Positions 31,938 through 44,849 of a stretch of 64,000 bases of DNA are shown one piece after another. Each line of letters opens with the position of its first letter. Position 1 is the first letter of the stretch. The notes beneath the pieces were generated by a model, which was not told where the DNA came from, ran no database searches, and worked only from the letters and a program-made list of their open reading frames with translations. Both the position numbers and the translations under genes were made by a program. The stretch is from Ditylenchus dipsaci (lineage: Eukaryota > Nematoda > Chromadorea > Rhabditida > Anguinidae), in assembly GCA_004194705.1 (NCBI GenBank), contig SADC01000867.1, positions 372,001-436,000 of the forward strand, read 5' to 3'.

Positions 31938-34576
31938 GGTTTGCCTATAAAAGGGAAATTAGAGATTTCGAAAATCGCTAATAAGGGAAAAAAGACAAAA
32001 ATAACAATTAAGGATTTCTTAAATTAGCGCAAAACGACAATCACTAAAAACGTTTTTAAATAGTTTGGCACATCGTCTTTATAGTCATTTACTATTTTGA
32101 TGAAAGAACATTTGGCCAGAGCACGTATTTGGGCAGAGATTTCTTTCAGGTCTTTAATTTTGATACACATCCTTCTAAGCTAGCTTTTTATTTTAAAGCT
32201 GTTTCTATACATTTTATTCCTCTTTCCAGCAAAAGTTTCCACATAACTTCATCTTTACGAAATGGCGAAGGCATTCTAGATGTTTCTCATGTTCACTTTA
32301 TCGATTTAACATATTTTTGGCAATATTTACTTTTTCTCACCCTTCTATGTCACGCACTCCTGCAGACGGATCACTCAAATCATGAATATATCTAGAATCA
32401 TAACTATATTTTTATTTCAACAAAGTACTGGACAATGAACATTTAAACAACATCCAAACGAGTCAACAGAGCATGTTTTCGCAAATAATCACTAATGCTG
32501 TTTTTGTTGTAGCCGAGTGCCATATTCTTACGCCTGAGATTTATCTTCTTGTCCGCATTATTCAACTTAGGCTCAATTCCCGTTTGGAGAGACAATAATT
32601 TGACTTCCTGCAAGCTGGACTCAAGTTTTAGCTGCCCCAACCAGCGCCAAAATCGCGGCTTTTTGTCATCATCTGTTGACATGGAACCCTGCAAAGACCT
32701 ATGCCACGCTTCGAGTGAATTAGTCGTTTTGGCTTTCCCTTCTCTAGTTGCCGTGAAGCAGTTCCATTGCGTTATGGGAAAAAGAGTCCTTCTTATACCA
32801 TTTCGTAGAGCTCCGATCCATGTCTAAGTAACGTTCAGTAGTAGTTCAAGAAAAAAATCTGACTCACATTTTCGAAGTAGCTAAAGAATTTTAGTTCTGG
32901 AGAGCCATCCGGAAATTTCACTTTGAAGTCCGCGGCTAGCATTTCATATGCATCGACGACATCTACATGTGGAATGTAAACCAGGCTTTTGAGTTTCTTG
33001 ACTAAAACACTGAACTGACAACCGCTTTCATACGTCTTCTTGAGGTTCATCTTTTTATAATTGAGTTTGCGTATCAAGCATTGCGAGAAATGAAAGAAAC
33101 AACCATAGATTTCCGTTACTAAAAAATCAAATTTATGAAAATCAGGGATCTAAAACATACAGGGAAAGAATCCAGAAAAACCTCGAATCAAAGCCAACTC
33201 ATAATCCATGTGAATATGCGTCACTTGAGCACCAGCAATAGAAATTGTTTGACCATGTTGAAGAACCGGCTGTAGGTTCCTGCAGATTTTTTGGGAAGGA
33301 GAGCATGCAGACAAGGAACGAATGTTTCACCATACTTTGCATGAATCGACAGCAATCGGTACCATCCTTTCGGAACAAGGCGGAATGTGCCATCAGTTCC
33401 CCAGCATTCGGACATCTCGAGCAGCTAAACATTTTAAAAATATCAGCAATCTGTGGGTTAGATTCACCTGCAAAAGTTTGGGCGTCAAAAAAAACGATAA
33501 TTCTGCGCAATCCAGGACCAGTGTCAATCATTACAAATGCTGCTCTTTGTAGCTTTTCAATCTTGTGAAATCACCATTTCTTCCGGCAAGCAGCTTTGAT
33601 TTTCATCTTGCTCTAACTTCTAGATAGAGTAAGGTCAATCAATAAAAACGGCAAGATAAATTTTCCGATCAGCTTCTTATGGTAGTATACAGAACAAGCA
33701 ATGCTGAGCTGATCTGTATTTGCAATGGCTTCATCTGTCCGATTTTCCGTAACATTGGCAAATATTTGACGGGCACTTTCCTATAAATAAATAAATTGAT
33801 GAAAAACGAAATACTCGTGTAATTACCGCATTTTGCCTAGCAAGCCTAGCTGTTTCAAGATGAATGGCTCTGATCTCAAGTTGAAAAGTTCCGCTGTATG
33901 ACTGTGAGCACCCAGACTTTTTCCAACGCACTGTCTTTCTTTATTGGACTCAATCCCAATCTTGCATCCTTGATGAGACTTTGCACACCTCCAATGAGAA
34001 TTTGATCAGCGTCTTTGTAGGCAAAAGTATAGCAGTGCCCTGTAAAATATGTGGTTGGAAGCAGTCTCTGAATATTTTACAAGGAAGTCTACCTTCACAA
34101 ATTACTAGATCCTTGCCTTTCTGACTTTGCGAGAAAATTAGCCGAACATCTGGCAAAAGGACTGCCTTTCTCTTCTTAGATCTTCGAACTGGTGTTGAAC
34201 CATAGCTGCTCTGGCTTCCTTCATGCTAGATTCTGTTGAAACATTTATTGACTGACCACCCGAATTTGTCGCATTTCTTGACAAAACTTGTTCCTCTTCA
34301 GAGCTAGTCGCTTCATCTGAACTGCTGTATTGGATCATCTAAACGATAAAAAAACTAAGTGCATGTTGAAAGAAACAGAAAAAAGCTCCACAGAACATTG
34401 CTCAATACAGTGATTGTCATAATGTATTTTGGCAAAGAAGACGATGTGCCAAACTATTTAAAAACGTTTTTAGTGATTGTCGTTTTGCGCTAATTTACGA
34501 AATCCTTAATTGTTATTTGTCTTTTTTCCCTTATTAGCGATTTTCGAAATCTCTAATTTCCCTTTTATAGGCAAGC
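31938..34576 (-). mobile_element. MULE-B: Mutator-like element with 9-bp target duplication
   Basis: CATAAGGTC flanks it on both sides (31929-31937, 34577-34585), the 9-bp duplication typical of Mutator. The ends TTGCCTATAAAAGGGAAATT and complement begin inverted repeats about 130 bases long and near-identical, pointing to a fairly recent insertion. It carries a MULE transposase on the minus strand. Confidence 0.9.
32443..34338 (-). CDS. MULE-B transposase, multi-exon or broken
   Basis: Read right to left on the minus strand. The N-terminal acidic/Ser-rich part starts near 34338 (MIQYSSSDEATSSEEE). A Cys-containing finger region is near 33950-34150 (DLVICEGRLPCKIF). The DDE start is WGTDGTFRLVPKGWYRLLS with LHALLPKKSAGTYSRFFNMV (33221-33415). 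Then a D-Y-E-L-A-L-I-R-G-F motif at the second catalytic position (about 33180-33215), FHFSQCLIRKLNYKK (about 33055-33095), and the C-terminal TTNSLEAWHRSLQGSM (about 32675-32720). Order and motifs are those of MULE transposases. The pieces lie in different frames; short introns with GT/AG borders could join some of them, but I did not resolve all. Confidence 0.75.
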
Positions 34577-34830
34577 CATAAGGTCAGCTTCAAGGCAAGT
34601 AGCATATGGGAAGCAACCACTTAGTGAGTTAGCCCTGTGAAGCAAGCCGCGTTAATCTCATGATACGAGAGCTAGACCTAAGACTACGGCAGAATGGGAG
34701 GACTCGGAACCGCCTCACAACCGTTATTTAAACATCCTTCGTTACACGAAAAAAATCTTTATTTCAGACGGTGCGCGGAAGCCTTGACAAAAATTTTCAG
34801 ATTTTTTCAGGTTTTTTGGGCCACCCTGTA

Positions 34831-35999
34831 AAGGTTGATATTCATACGCTTTTTTATCTCCAAAGCTTAAAAAGCGCTTTTAAAGAAACATACCAGTGCA
34901 TCACAGTGAAAAAATGAAGATAAGAGCAAAAAATATAAGTTTGAAGATGAAGAACAAGCTCTTGATAATTTTATTTAGCGCTCTGACTGATCCGGCAAAA
35001 GTTTTCTAACTAGTTTTCAAAAATTAGTCTGAGAACATCAAGGTGCCCGTTCTTTTGCATCGTAAAATGCTGGTTTGACCATAAGTTACGCTATTTTTGG
35101 CTATTTTTTATTATTATTTCTCGACTTTATTTAAGGTGCAGCGATCTTATGAAAAAAGACGTACAAAGTTTAGTAATTTATCTGTTAAATAAAATAAATT
35201 TTGAAAATTCTTTTTTTTTTTAAATAAACTACAACAAAGAAGTTTGTGAAGTAGTTATGCCAAAAGAATATAACCTAGGACACCGTCCAATCTTGTTGTT
35301 CTCTATATTGAAAAATGCAAAATAAAGGTTAAGTTAAGTTCTTTAATCAATTTAAGTCAACAAAATAAGGCCGAAATATACATGCTATATACAAAGGCTT
35401 TAAAACTGCAGAAAATTATATTACATCTTTTGTCAAAAGAATTTAGATTTATATGCACACAAAATATAAGCTTTGAAGATAAAGAACAAGCTACTCTTTA
35501 CATGAGTTCAGAAAAAATGCACAAAAAATTTGGAGAGTAGTTTTATCAGGAATAAATCAGTTATCAGTAATTCACAATTATTTGACTGCCCATTTAAGAG
35601 CAAATACAAGGCTGGGGACGGTCAAACTTGTAACTTACGACTATTCGCGATTTCGGGATTTGCGAGCTACAAAAAACAGGGTAATACCATGTTATAAAGT
35701 AGGACCAGCACCTCGGTGTCATCATACCAGCGAGTTCTTCTAATGAATTTTCTGGTTGGCAAACTTTAGTCCTCAGCTGAATTTTCGCATCACTTGCATC
35801 ATCGAAAAATGAATATTTACAAAGTATTTAACACTACTTAGAAATGAAACTAAGAAAAAGTGCACCGGAAGTTAGAGAAACAGTAAAAAACTAGCATGAG
35901 CATTGAGAGGAAGGTGGTTCTTGCGAAATATCCGATAGAGTAATCGACTGCGTCCTCATAAGACCTTAAAATATTTTTTTTTCAAAAAAAACAAAAAAA
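34831..35999. other. Intergenic, AT-rich
   Basis: No gene seen apart from a possible last rab-39 exon between 35640 and 35800 that I could not place. Contains two copies of an AATATAAGCTTTGAAGATAAAGA-like stretch (34940, 35463). Confidence 0.35.
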
Positions 36000-37262
<1,263 letters not shown>

Positions 37263-37433
37263 TATTTTCTTAAATTGTAAAAATAAGATAAATAATATAA
37301 ACTTTCAATTAGTTTGGTTGATATATGTAGGGATTGTCGGTCGGCCGACATTTTAGTCTTGCTAGATCGAGTCCCATACAAACAAAAAGGATTTAAAAAT
37401 GCTGCTCTCAAACGCTCTTCTTTCAAAAATGTA

Positions 37434-38220
37434 TACCGTATTTATTCTAATAGAAGGCCATGGCCTTCTATTTTTCAACCTCCCTCAGTGGGTGACCTTC
37501 TATTAGAGACTGGCCTTCTAATAGAGACTGGCCTTCTATTTTCAACTCTTTCTTTGACAAACTATTTTACTACTTGACTGACTTACTCAAAATTTTTTTA
37601 ATACAACAATCGAGCTAACAATCAATTCAATAACATTCTAAGGAGACATTGCTATCATTTTCAACATTTTCCTCCTGTTGCTCGAGATCGATTTCTTCTA
37701 TGAGTTCGGCCAATTCTTTGTCCTCTCTTGCTTGCTGCAGCTTGAATCTACCGCTTGGCACAGGACCATCAGGCTTGAAGCAGTGAATCTGGTCGTCTTC
37801 ACACCATCAGTAGCGTTGGTAATCCCACAAATTTTACATCAACTACTAACTTAATAATGAGCGACCAAAATATGACCAATGACCAAAATATCACCAATGA
37901 CCAAAAATAAATATTACAGCCGCCTTCCAAATATAGCACGACTGATCGATTCCACGATAAATGCACACATGCATCGTAATCAACGCATTCACGACAAAAC
38001 AAACAACTATTTGAACACAACATATAATATAATACCTATATTTAGCAAAAAAATCCAATATTATCTATTTTGGAGCCACTTCGAGCGGGGAGGCCTTCTA
38101 TTGGAGACTGGCCTTCTAATAGAGACTGGCCTTCTATTTTTCAACCCCCCTAAGGGGTGGCCTTCTATTAGAGACTGGCCTTCTAATAGAGACTGGCCTT
38201 CTATTAGAATAAATACGGTA
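37434..38220. mobile_element. TACCGTATTTATTCTAATAG-end element with GGCCTTCTAATAGAGACT words
   Basis: Complementary ends (TACCGTATTTATTCTAATAG at 37434; the complement ends at 38220). Each arm has four or five copies of TGGCCTTCTAATAGAGAC and the signature TCTATTTTTCAACC. The core (37570-38080) is AT-rich, with no transposase. Confidence 0.8.
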
Positions 38221-39083
38221 CTTTATTCGGAATCTCGAATTTGGAATTTGTCAAGTTCAACGTCAAAATATTTATTTTTGGTGCCAAAAACTCATCAAGC
38301 GCTATAATAAAATTACGATTTCTTGCCAACTGCTAAAAATATCCTTTATTTCTAAAAATTTAGCCAACCGAGAAGACAACTCTAGATGAACAATAAAGCT
38401 TTAACAAAAAAACTGGTTAAAATTGAAACAAAATTAAAGCATTACTGATGAAAACAGCAAAGTTATGGCACAACGATTATAATTGAATGATTTGGCGGCT
38501 GTTTGAAATATAAAAAAATTTAGGACATTTTTTGCATCGCTGAAACAATATTATAGCTCACTCGCTATTATTAAGTAAAGTTTTTTTCTGTTAAAGTCTC
38601 GCTCTTTAATTTTTTTTATTTAAATTTGATGTGTTTGTTGGCAGTTTATCCATCACAGCCTGTAAAAACTTCCAAGTAACCAACCTCTCTCTCTCCCTAA
38701 ATCACCGTTCAGTGTGATTCTGGTCATTCCAAGTTTGTTCAAGGCTGTTTTGTCGATGGATCCTCTTGAAGTATAATCAGCACTCGACCATTTATAAATT
38801 GTTTATAGCTCAGTGAGGCAGCTTTATGTGGGTTAATTCACTACCAACAAGGAAACTGATCTAACTGTAAAAATTTATTGAAAAATTCTGACAACTTGTA
38901 GAGCATAATCGATTTACTCTATGTAATTTTAATATTTTTGACGAACAGACGCAAAAAAAGAGTTTTGAGACTTGGAAAAAATCCAGTCGAAAGTCGCCTT
39001 GGCTAACAATTTTTTGGCTATATGTAATCCTAGTGTTAAAATGTCTTTCAGATTAATGAGAAGTAAGTTAAATTTGAGTTCTA
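38221..39083. other. Upstream spacer of rpl-26, AT-rich
   Basis: No reading frame or repeat I can support. Confidence 0.4.
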
Positions 39084-39267
39084 CAGTCGGCGCTCTCTAT
39101 AACGGGACCCAAGGGACCGGCTAAACCGAGTCGTTATAGAGAGCGTCGTTATAAAGAGCGTCGTTTTGAGGTGAATGAGGTCTTTCGTGACCAAAGAGCC
39201 GTCTTTTTCCAGGTCGTTATAGGGAGCGGGTCGTTATAAAGAGCGTCGTTATAGAGAGCGTCGACTG
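39084..39267. mobile_element. Pogo/Tigger-like MITE with TCGTTATAGAGAGCG words
   Basis: The ends CAGTCGGCGCTCTCTATAAC and complement lie between TA (39082-39083, 39268-39269). Seven copies of GTCGTTATAGAGAGC and the core GGGACCCAAGGGACCGG. It lies about 180 bases upstream of the rpl-26 start, within its likely promoter region. Confidence 0.8.
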
Positions 39268-39443
39268 TAATCATAAGTTTTCGTAAAATATAAGGAAGAT
39301 CTGAATAATAAGAGTAAAGCAATAGTTTTCTTTCCTATCTATTATTATCGCGCTGCTCATTTCTTATTTTTATACTTTTATCTGCGATTTTACAAATAAA
39401 AAATTCCAGGTTAAATTTTGAACTTTGTACAATCTTTGGAACA

Positions 39444-40679
39444 ATGAAGCTAAATCCATTCGTTTCCTCGTCTGCTCGCAAGTCCCGCAAACGCCACTTC
39501 AATGCTCCCTCTCACATAAAGAGAAAGATAATGTCGGCACCTTTGTCGAAAGAATTGCGTAACAAGCATGGTGTTCGTTCCGTGCCCATTCGGTTAGTTT
39601 AAGTTGCTAATAGTATAGCCCTATTAATTCGGTTAAAATTTTCAACTTTATCATTTTGTATATTCAGAATTGATGATGAAGTGATCGTCACACGAGGACA
39701 TTTCAAGGGCAATAGCGGCCGTGTTATGCGTGTCTACAGGTAACATCTTCATATATTCTGATCTGTGTAAGGCTTTGAAAAATTTCTTGCATGTTTGAAA
39801 ATATAACACAACATTAAAGGTGGGATGACGATTAGCGGAGGAACATTTGACAACAGAAAATTCGGCGGCTGAATATTCGGCAGTGGAAAATTTTGGCGGC
39901 AGAAAATTCGGCGGAATTTCAAAACAGCCGCTATGTATGTTTTATTTGTAAACCCGAATTTTTAAAACCAGATTCGTGTCCAGCATGTCCGCTTAGATTA
40001 TTAACTTGCTCTTTGGTCTCAAAAATCATCCCTATTTTAAATTGCAACCGAGAAAAGAACACCTAAACTCAAGAAAATCCGAAAAATTTTCCCAAAAGAG
40101 ATTTGGATTTTAGTTTGTCTCAGGTGAAATTTAGAATATAAGAGATTTCTGAGACTAGAGAACATTTTTATAAGCAAACACTTTTATAAGCGACCATGCT
40201 GGACACGAATCTGGTGTCATAAATCCGGGTTTACAAAGCAAACATACACAACGGATCTTTTAAAATTCCGCCAAATTTTCTGCCGCCGAAATTTTCCACT
40301 GCCTAATCGTATCTTCACCCAATTAAAAGTCATGTTTTCGTCCGCGCTTAAACTTTCGAGATTTCTAACAGCTAAAAAATTGTACACTTTTTCAGTTAGA
40401 ATCTGTCGTTTATTGGAAAGGACAGTATTACCTAGATTGTACGTGTAACAATTTCAATTCCTTTTCAGAAAGAAGTTCGTCGTGCATGTTGACAAGATCA
40501 CGCGTGAGAAAGCCAACGGAGCCACTGTGCATATCGGGATTGATGCTTCGAATATTTCCATCACTAAACTAAAGTTGGACAAAGACCGCCGTGGAATGCT
40601 TGAGCGCAAAGCTACCGGTCGTGCCCGAGTCACTGGGGTTCTAAAGGGAAAGCATACTGAAGAGACTATTGAAGAATAA
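39444..40679 (+). CDS. rpl-26: Large-subunit ribosomal protein L26 (uL24), 3 exons
   Basis: A cytosolic 60S protein near the exit tunnel. Exons 39444-39592, 39668-39739 and 40469-40679 join in frame to about 143 residues, the usual length. The start [20 protein letters not shown], then [19 protein letters not shown], the KOW stretch [17 protein letters not shown], and [20 protein letters not shown] are all typical. It ends ETIEE then TAA at 40677-40679. AATAAA follows at 40750-40755. Intron 2 holds a 500-bp foldback element. Intact and surely functional. Confidence 0.97.
39820..40320. mobile_element. Foldback with AAAATTCGGCGGC words in rpl-26 intron 2
   Basis: Left arm GTGGGATGACGATTAGCGGA with words GAAAATTCGGCGGCAG; right arm is the complement (CCTAATCGTATCTTCACCC). 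The arms continue through CAGATTCGTGTCCAGCATG and complement to the centre. Confidence 0.7.
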
Positions 40680-40749
40680 ATTGTTGAATTTTTCTTAAAG
40701 TTCTCTTTGCTTCTTGTTGTTAATTGTTCCGTGTTATTTTCAAAGAGTA

Positions 40750-40755
40750 AATAAA
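40750..40755 (+). promoter_or_regulatory. Polyadenylation signal of rpl-26
   Basis: AATAAA about 70 bases after the stop codon. Confidence 0.75.
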
Positions 40756-41026
40756 CCCTGTTGGTGTTAGTTTTTAATTTATTTAAAAATTCAGTCGAGT
40801 GGGTTTTTTATTTAATTTTCAAGGGCGATAATTTTTCTACCGCGAATAATGGATATGGATTTTTTCTGGTGCAAATAGGTTCTTTTTTGGTGTGAATCGG
40901 ATACAGCGAGATTCAATTTGCACCGAAAACGTACTCCACAGGTGGTTATTGTCCCTCTAACTGGTGTACCAAAAGTTCGGAACCGACTTTTAAAATCATT
41001 ATTAAGGTAAAAACCCAACTGTCGAC

Positions 41027-41140
41027 CAAACTGACTGTCGACCCCCAACTGTCGACCCTCCCAACTGTCGACCCTCCCAACTGTCGACCCCCAACTGTCG
41101 ACCCTCCCAACTGTCGACCCCCAACTGTCGACTCTAACCT
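41027..41140. repeat. Tandem array CCCCAACTGTCGACCCTC
   Basis: Eight units of CCAACTGTCGACC with spacing of 14 or 17 bases, next to the left end of MULE-C. Each unit holds a SalI-type palindrome GTCGAC. Confidence 0.8.
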
Positions 41141-41220
41141 TCGACTTTAAGTAAAACAATTTGTAAAAGTAATTTAACATAACTTGAAGCGGTCAAGCTG
41201 TTTTATTTGCCTGTTTTAAG

Positions 41221-42965
41221 ATGAATGCTATAGTCTTTACTTACAACCAGCGAATAGGAAGCAAGAAAATGGCTGTAACCAATCGTGATGGTCATCCAGA
41301 TCATTGCTATACTTGGGTGATCAATAAGAGCAAGCCAATAAGATCTGATGGTGTCAAAGTCGTCTACTACTGCTGCAGTGGCTGTAATGCTTTACGAGTC
41401 AGCTGGAAAAAGCAAAAGATATCTCGCGAAGACTATCCGCTGCCTCTACGAAAAGCGAATGGAGCCACTAATGTTTGGATTGATGAAGAACCTAACTATA
41501 ACCACTTTTGCCAACCAAAGAAGCGAAGTGAGGTTGATATTTCGGAGCTTACTATAAATATATCACGTAAAATATTTATCTACTTAGGTGGAAGGAGTCG
41601 AATCAAGACGCAGCATGCAAGCTGAATTGGCAAGTGGCACACAAGAATCGGTGGCCTCAGCTATAGTTCGCGTAGAAAAAAAGTTTTGATCAAATTAGCT
41701 GGAAAGTCGAAAGGTACGAGTATTTTGCGAGTATTCTGAAACCTGTATTCATTTCTTAGTGTTTCGTCAAGAAGCTCGCGCAGCAGGAGTTTCTAACAGG
41801 CTCGCCTTATCTAAAGCTTTCGGTCGTGCCCGCAGAAAACAGTTCCCTCTCGTCACCGACTTTGACGACTTGCTGACGGACGAAAAATTTGTTCTTCGAT
41901 GCACAGAGCGTGGGTCTATTCCAGAACATGAAAAGTATGGAGAACTACTTCTGCTGTTTGCCGGTCAGTCTTTTTTCAGCGCATATCGTTTGAAGCACTT
42001 AGACATTGTTTTAGACGATAACATGCTAATCTTTTCATCCGATCGCCAAATTTATTACTTGCAGAAGTCGCTTGAGATTGTGTGTGACGGCAACTTTAAG
42101 TTTCGGCCAAAGGAAGTGCATCAGGTCTATCGAATCTTTGGATTTGTCAAAAAATCCATTCTATTCCTCTGGTCACTGTCTTGCTTAAGAAGAAAGACAA
42201 GAAAACGTACCAAAAGATGTGGCGAGAACGTAGGCCTTGTGAATCTCTTTTTTAGTTTTTCATGTTTCTGCTTTAGTTGCTAGGGTTTTGAATGCGAATG
42301 GACAAATAAGCCTTGAGATTGCACATTTTGACAATGAGCCTGCTTCCTACAGGACGTTCCGACATCAGTTTCCAAATACGCAAATTAAGATGTGTTCTTT
42401 TCATGTCAAGCAGGCGCTTCACCGACAAGTATCCCTTACAGCTAATTATTCTTGATTTGTTTTCGCCATTTTAGCTTCAAGAAAAGGGACTTTCCATCCA
42501 GTACCGTGAGCAAAAAGAAGTCCAAGATGTTGTCAGGATGATTGGAGCTCTTCAGCTAGTGCCACCGCAAGTTTGGAACCATTCACTTAACTTAATCCGA
42601 GCTCTGATACAAGATACGTTCAATTTGTTGGAGAATACCGCAACAAAACTCAATGAGCTGGTAGAGTATTACAGGTTAATAATTTTGATTCAAAATTTGA
42701 CTTAACAGCGAATAACCTGCCTCTTACGATTTTTACTTCTCTGACTCAAGTAAAAAGTACCAAAATTTATGTCCCAGACGCCAGTAGCGCTCAAAATTTT
42801 TGAACTTCAATAGGAGAACGTTAAGGAGAACGTGCTTTTAGAACGACTTGGATATCGCTCAGTGATTTTTTTTCTCTGTATGGCATGCAGGGCAAAGAAC
42901 CACTAACACAGCTGAGTCTTATCATGGCAAGCTCCGACATCATTTTCGAGTGAACAGTCTATTAG
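41221..42965 (+). pseudogene. MULE-C transposase, frame-broken
   Basis: The N-terminal FLYWCH-type finger (VVYYCCSGCNALRVSWKKQK, then HFCQPKK) is at 41340-41530. The DDE start CDGNFKFRPKEVHQVYRIFG is at about 42085-42145. The next piece, SIPLVTVLLKKKDKKTYQKM, is in another frame, shifted at an A run near 42147-42152. Then HFDNEPASYRTFRHQFP with KMCSFHVKQALHR (about 42328-42425), and TTNTAESYHGKLRHHFRVNS (about 42897-42960). These correspond to the standard MULE order. Breaks in homopolymers could be assembly errors or decay. Confidence 0.7.
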
Positions 42966-43114
42966 GTGAGTGGATCGTCCGCTTTAAAGAGGTGATAATT
43001 TTGAATCCAAAAAATTTTTTCATGTGTTTTAGTTTAGCTGCATCACGCAGAAGAAGAAAATGCCAGAAAATGCCACTTCGAATAGTTTTTAAAGCTGTTT
43101 TGGAATATTTAAAA

Positions 43115-43369
43115 TACCGTATTCTCTCTAATAGGCCGACACCCTCTAATAAACCGACACCCCCTACTTTGAGGGACCGTATCTCAGTCCGAAGAAAAAA
43201 AATCACATCGCTGTTTATTGCGTTTTCTTAGTTCCCACGAGCTCTATCGATTCCGCTTTTTCGATTTTGGATCTTCACCCGAAAATGTCGAGTTCGTCCC
43301 AAAATTTTCACGATTTTTGAAGGGTTGAAAAATAAACCGACATGTCGGCCTATTAGAGAGAATACGGTA
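43115..43369. mobile_element. TACCGTATTCTCTCTAATAG-end element
   Basis: Complementary ends. CTCTAATAGGCCGACACC words; interior shared with 2427-2692 (TTGCGTTTTCTTAGTT, CACCCGAAAATGTCG); signature GGGTTGAAAAATA near the right end. Confidence 0.75.
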
Positions 43370-44040
43370 GTCATCATTTTGGTGCGAACACTTATGAAAT
43401 CATTTTGAAAAGTTGACAAGCATTTTCATCACCTTAACTGGTCAAAAATTCAATTCAGGGCCAGGCGCTTCAGCAACGTTCAAGCATTGTGTTATAGCAC
43501 AGTTCAAGAAAAATAAGACACATTTTACAGAATAGTTCTCAAAAATCTGGGTGTTGAGATATGATTTTTTGGAAAAAAAGAATTTTTTAAAAAAGACGGT
43601 GCAAAATCCGAAAAATTGAAAAACTTGGATTTTGGTCATTTTTGAAAGAAATTATTTTTCCAAAAGGTCATACAGTCCACTCTCGATACAGTGTAGCTCG
43701 CGGGGATCGGAAAAATATACACTATATCGAGGGTACACTGTAAGCCAGTTTGGCTTAAAGCTGACTAAATGAGGTTGAAAAAATATACACTGTATCGAGA
43801 TCTACACTATCGAGGGTGCACTGTATCGAGAGTTGACTGTATCTCAACACTCACACTTTTAATAATAATTCTGTAAAATGCATCTTGTTTCTCTTGAACT
43901 GCGCTACATCGCAGGGCTAAAACGTTGCTGAAGCGCCAAGCCCTGAATTAAACTTTCGACCAGTTAAGGTGATGAAAATGCTTGTCAACTTTTCAAAATG
44001 ATTTCATAAGTGTTTGCACCAAAATGATGACTATTTTTAA
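43370..44040. repeat. Foldback split by a pogo-like MITE
   Basis: Left arm GTCATCATTTTGGTGCGAAC ... CAGAATAGTTCTCAAA; right arm is its complement, ending CAAAATGATGACTA. Contains CGCTACATCGCAGGGCTAAAA, a variant of the core seen in other foldbacks (57105, 57350). Confidence 0.65.
43673..43839. mobile_element. Pogo/Tigger-like MITE with CACTGTATCGAG words
   Basis: The ends CAGTCCACTCTCGATACAGT and complement lie between TA (43671-43672, 43840-43841). Internal ATACACTATATCGAGGGT words and the core CGCGGGGATCGG. Confidence 0.75.
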
Positions 44041-44448
44041 ATATTCCAAAAAAGCTTTATTCCAAAAAAGTTTTAAACTATTTAAAAGAGAATGAGCGGA
44101 GCTAGAAAAACCTGCGTTTTGAAAATGTCCTGTAGCAAACTTTTTACTTTTAATAATGAGTTCGAAAGTCGGTTCCGAACTTTTGGTACACCAGTTAGAT
44201 AGTCGGGGTACTAGGTAGTAGTCATAGTAGGGATGGCCGCCAATCGGAAGCAGCGAGTTGGGATTTTACCGTTACGCATACTAATTATTTTGCTTGATTT
44301 TCTTAATATATGTTTGAATTTTTTTACTACAGATTATACTGACTATACGGGCCGTTCCGGACAGGTCCAAAAAACTAATTAAGCTCCAGGCCGGGCCCAG
44401 AAAAAATGTCCAGGCCGGGCCGTGAAATAGTGGGCCCATGCACATGCC

Positions 44449-44841
44449 CAGTGTTGTGCCTGAGAATTGAGTGAGAATTTGAAAAGTATACCATAACGTT
44501 TTTAAATGAGGAAATGTTAGTTTTTGATATTTATGATCTTTATCCCATTTTTAATTTTGAGTATGTAATCTGCAATCAGATTTTAAGTTTTATTTGCAAA
44601 AATTTGAGATTTTCACCACTCTCACTAAGAAGTTACCTCAGTGAGCTCACTGAGAACTTTTCAGTGAGAGTGGTAAAAATCTCAAATTTTTGCAAATAAA
44701 ACTTAAAATCTGATTGCAGATTACAGACTCAAAATTAAAAATGGGATAAAGATCATAAATATCAAAAACTAACATTTCCTCATTTAAAAAACGTTATGGT
44801 ATACTTTTCAAATTCTCACTCAATTCTCAGGCACAACACTG
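44449..44841. mobile_element. hAT-type palindrome, 393 bp, exact 8-bp duplication
   Basis: The ends CAGTGTTGTGCCTGAGAATT and complement are flanked by CACATGCC (44441-44448, 44842-44849). The arms are near-perfect over about 190 bases each. Insertion was just beside a CCAGGCCGGGCC repeat stretch (44380-44430). Confidence 0.9.
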
Positions 44842-44849
44842 CACATGCC

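Larger units (their letters stand above)
31577..34828. mobile_element. Tc1/mariner-type foldback, split by MULE-B
   Basis: The ends CAGGGTGGCCCGAAAAACCT and complement lie between TA (31575-31576, 34829-34830). Without the MULE it would be about 600 bp. A short relative, with ends CAGGGTGAGTTGTCAAAACT, is at 52821-53084 and shares the GGTGCGCGGAAG stretch. Confidence 0.75.
40957..44198 (+). mobile_element. MULE-C: Mutator-like element, 3.24 kb, with later insertions
   Basis: The ends CTAACTGGTGTACCAAAAGT and complement (to 44198) match over about 45 bases. The flanking 9-mers do not match cleanly. It carries a MULE transposase (41221-42965), a tandem CCAACTGTCGACCCTC array (41027-41140), a TACCGTATTC element (43115-43369), a foldback (43370-44040), and a pogo-like MITE inside that foldback (43673-43839). 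Confidence 0.75.

Noticed and set aside
32549..33568. Plus-strand frames of 76-107 codons
   Set aside because: Antisense shadows of the MULE-B transposase.
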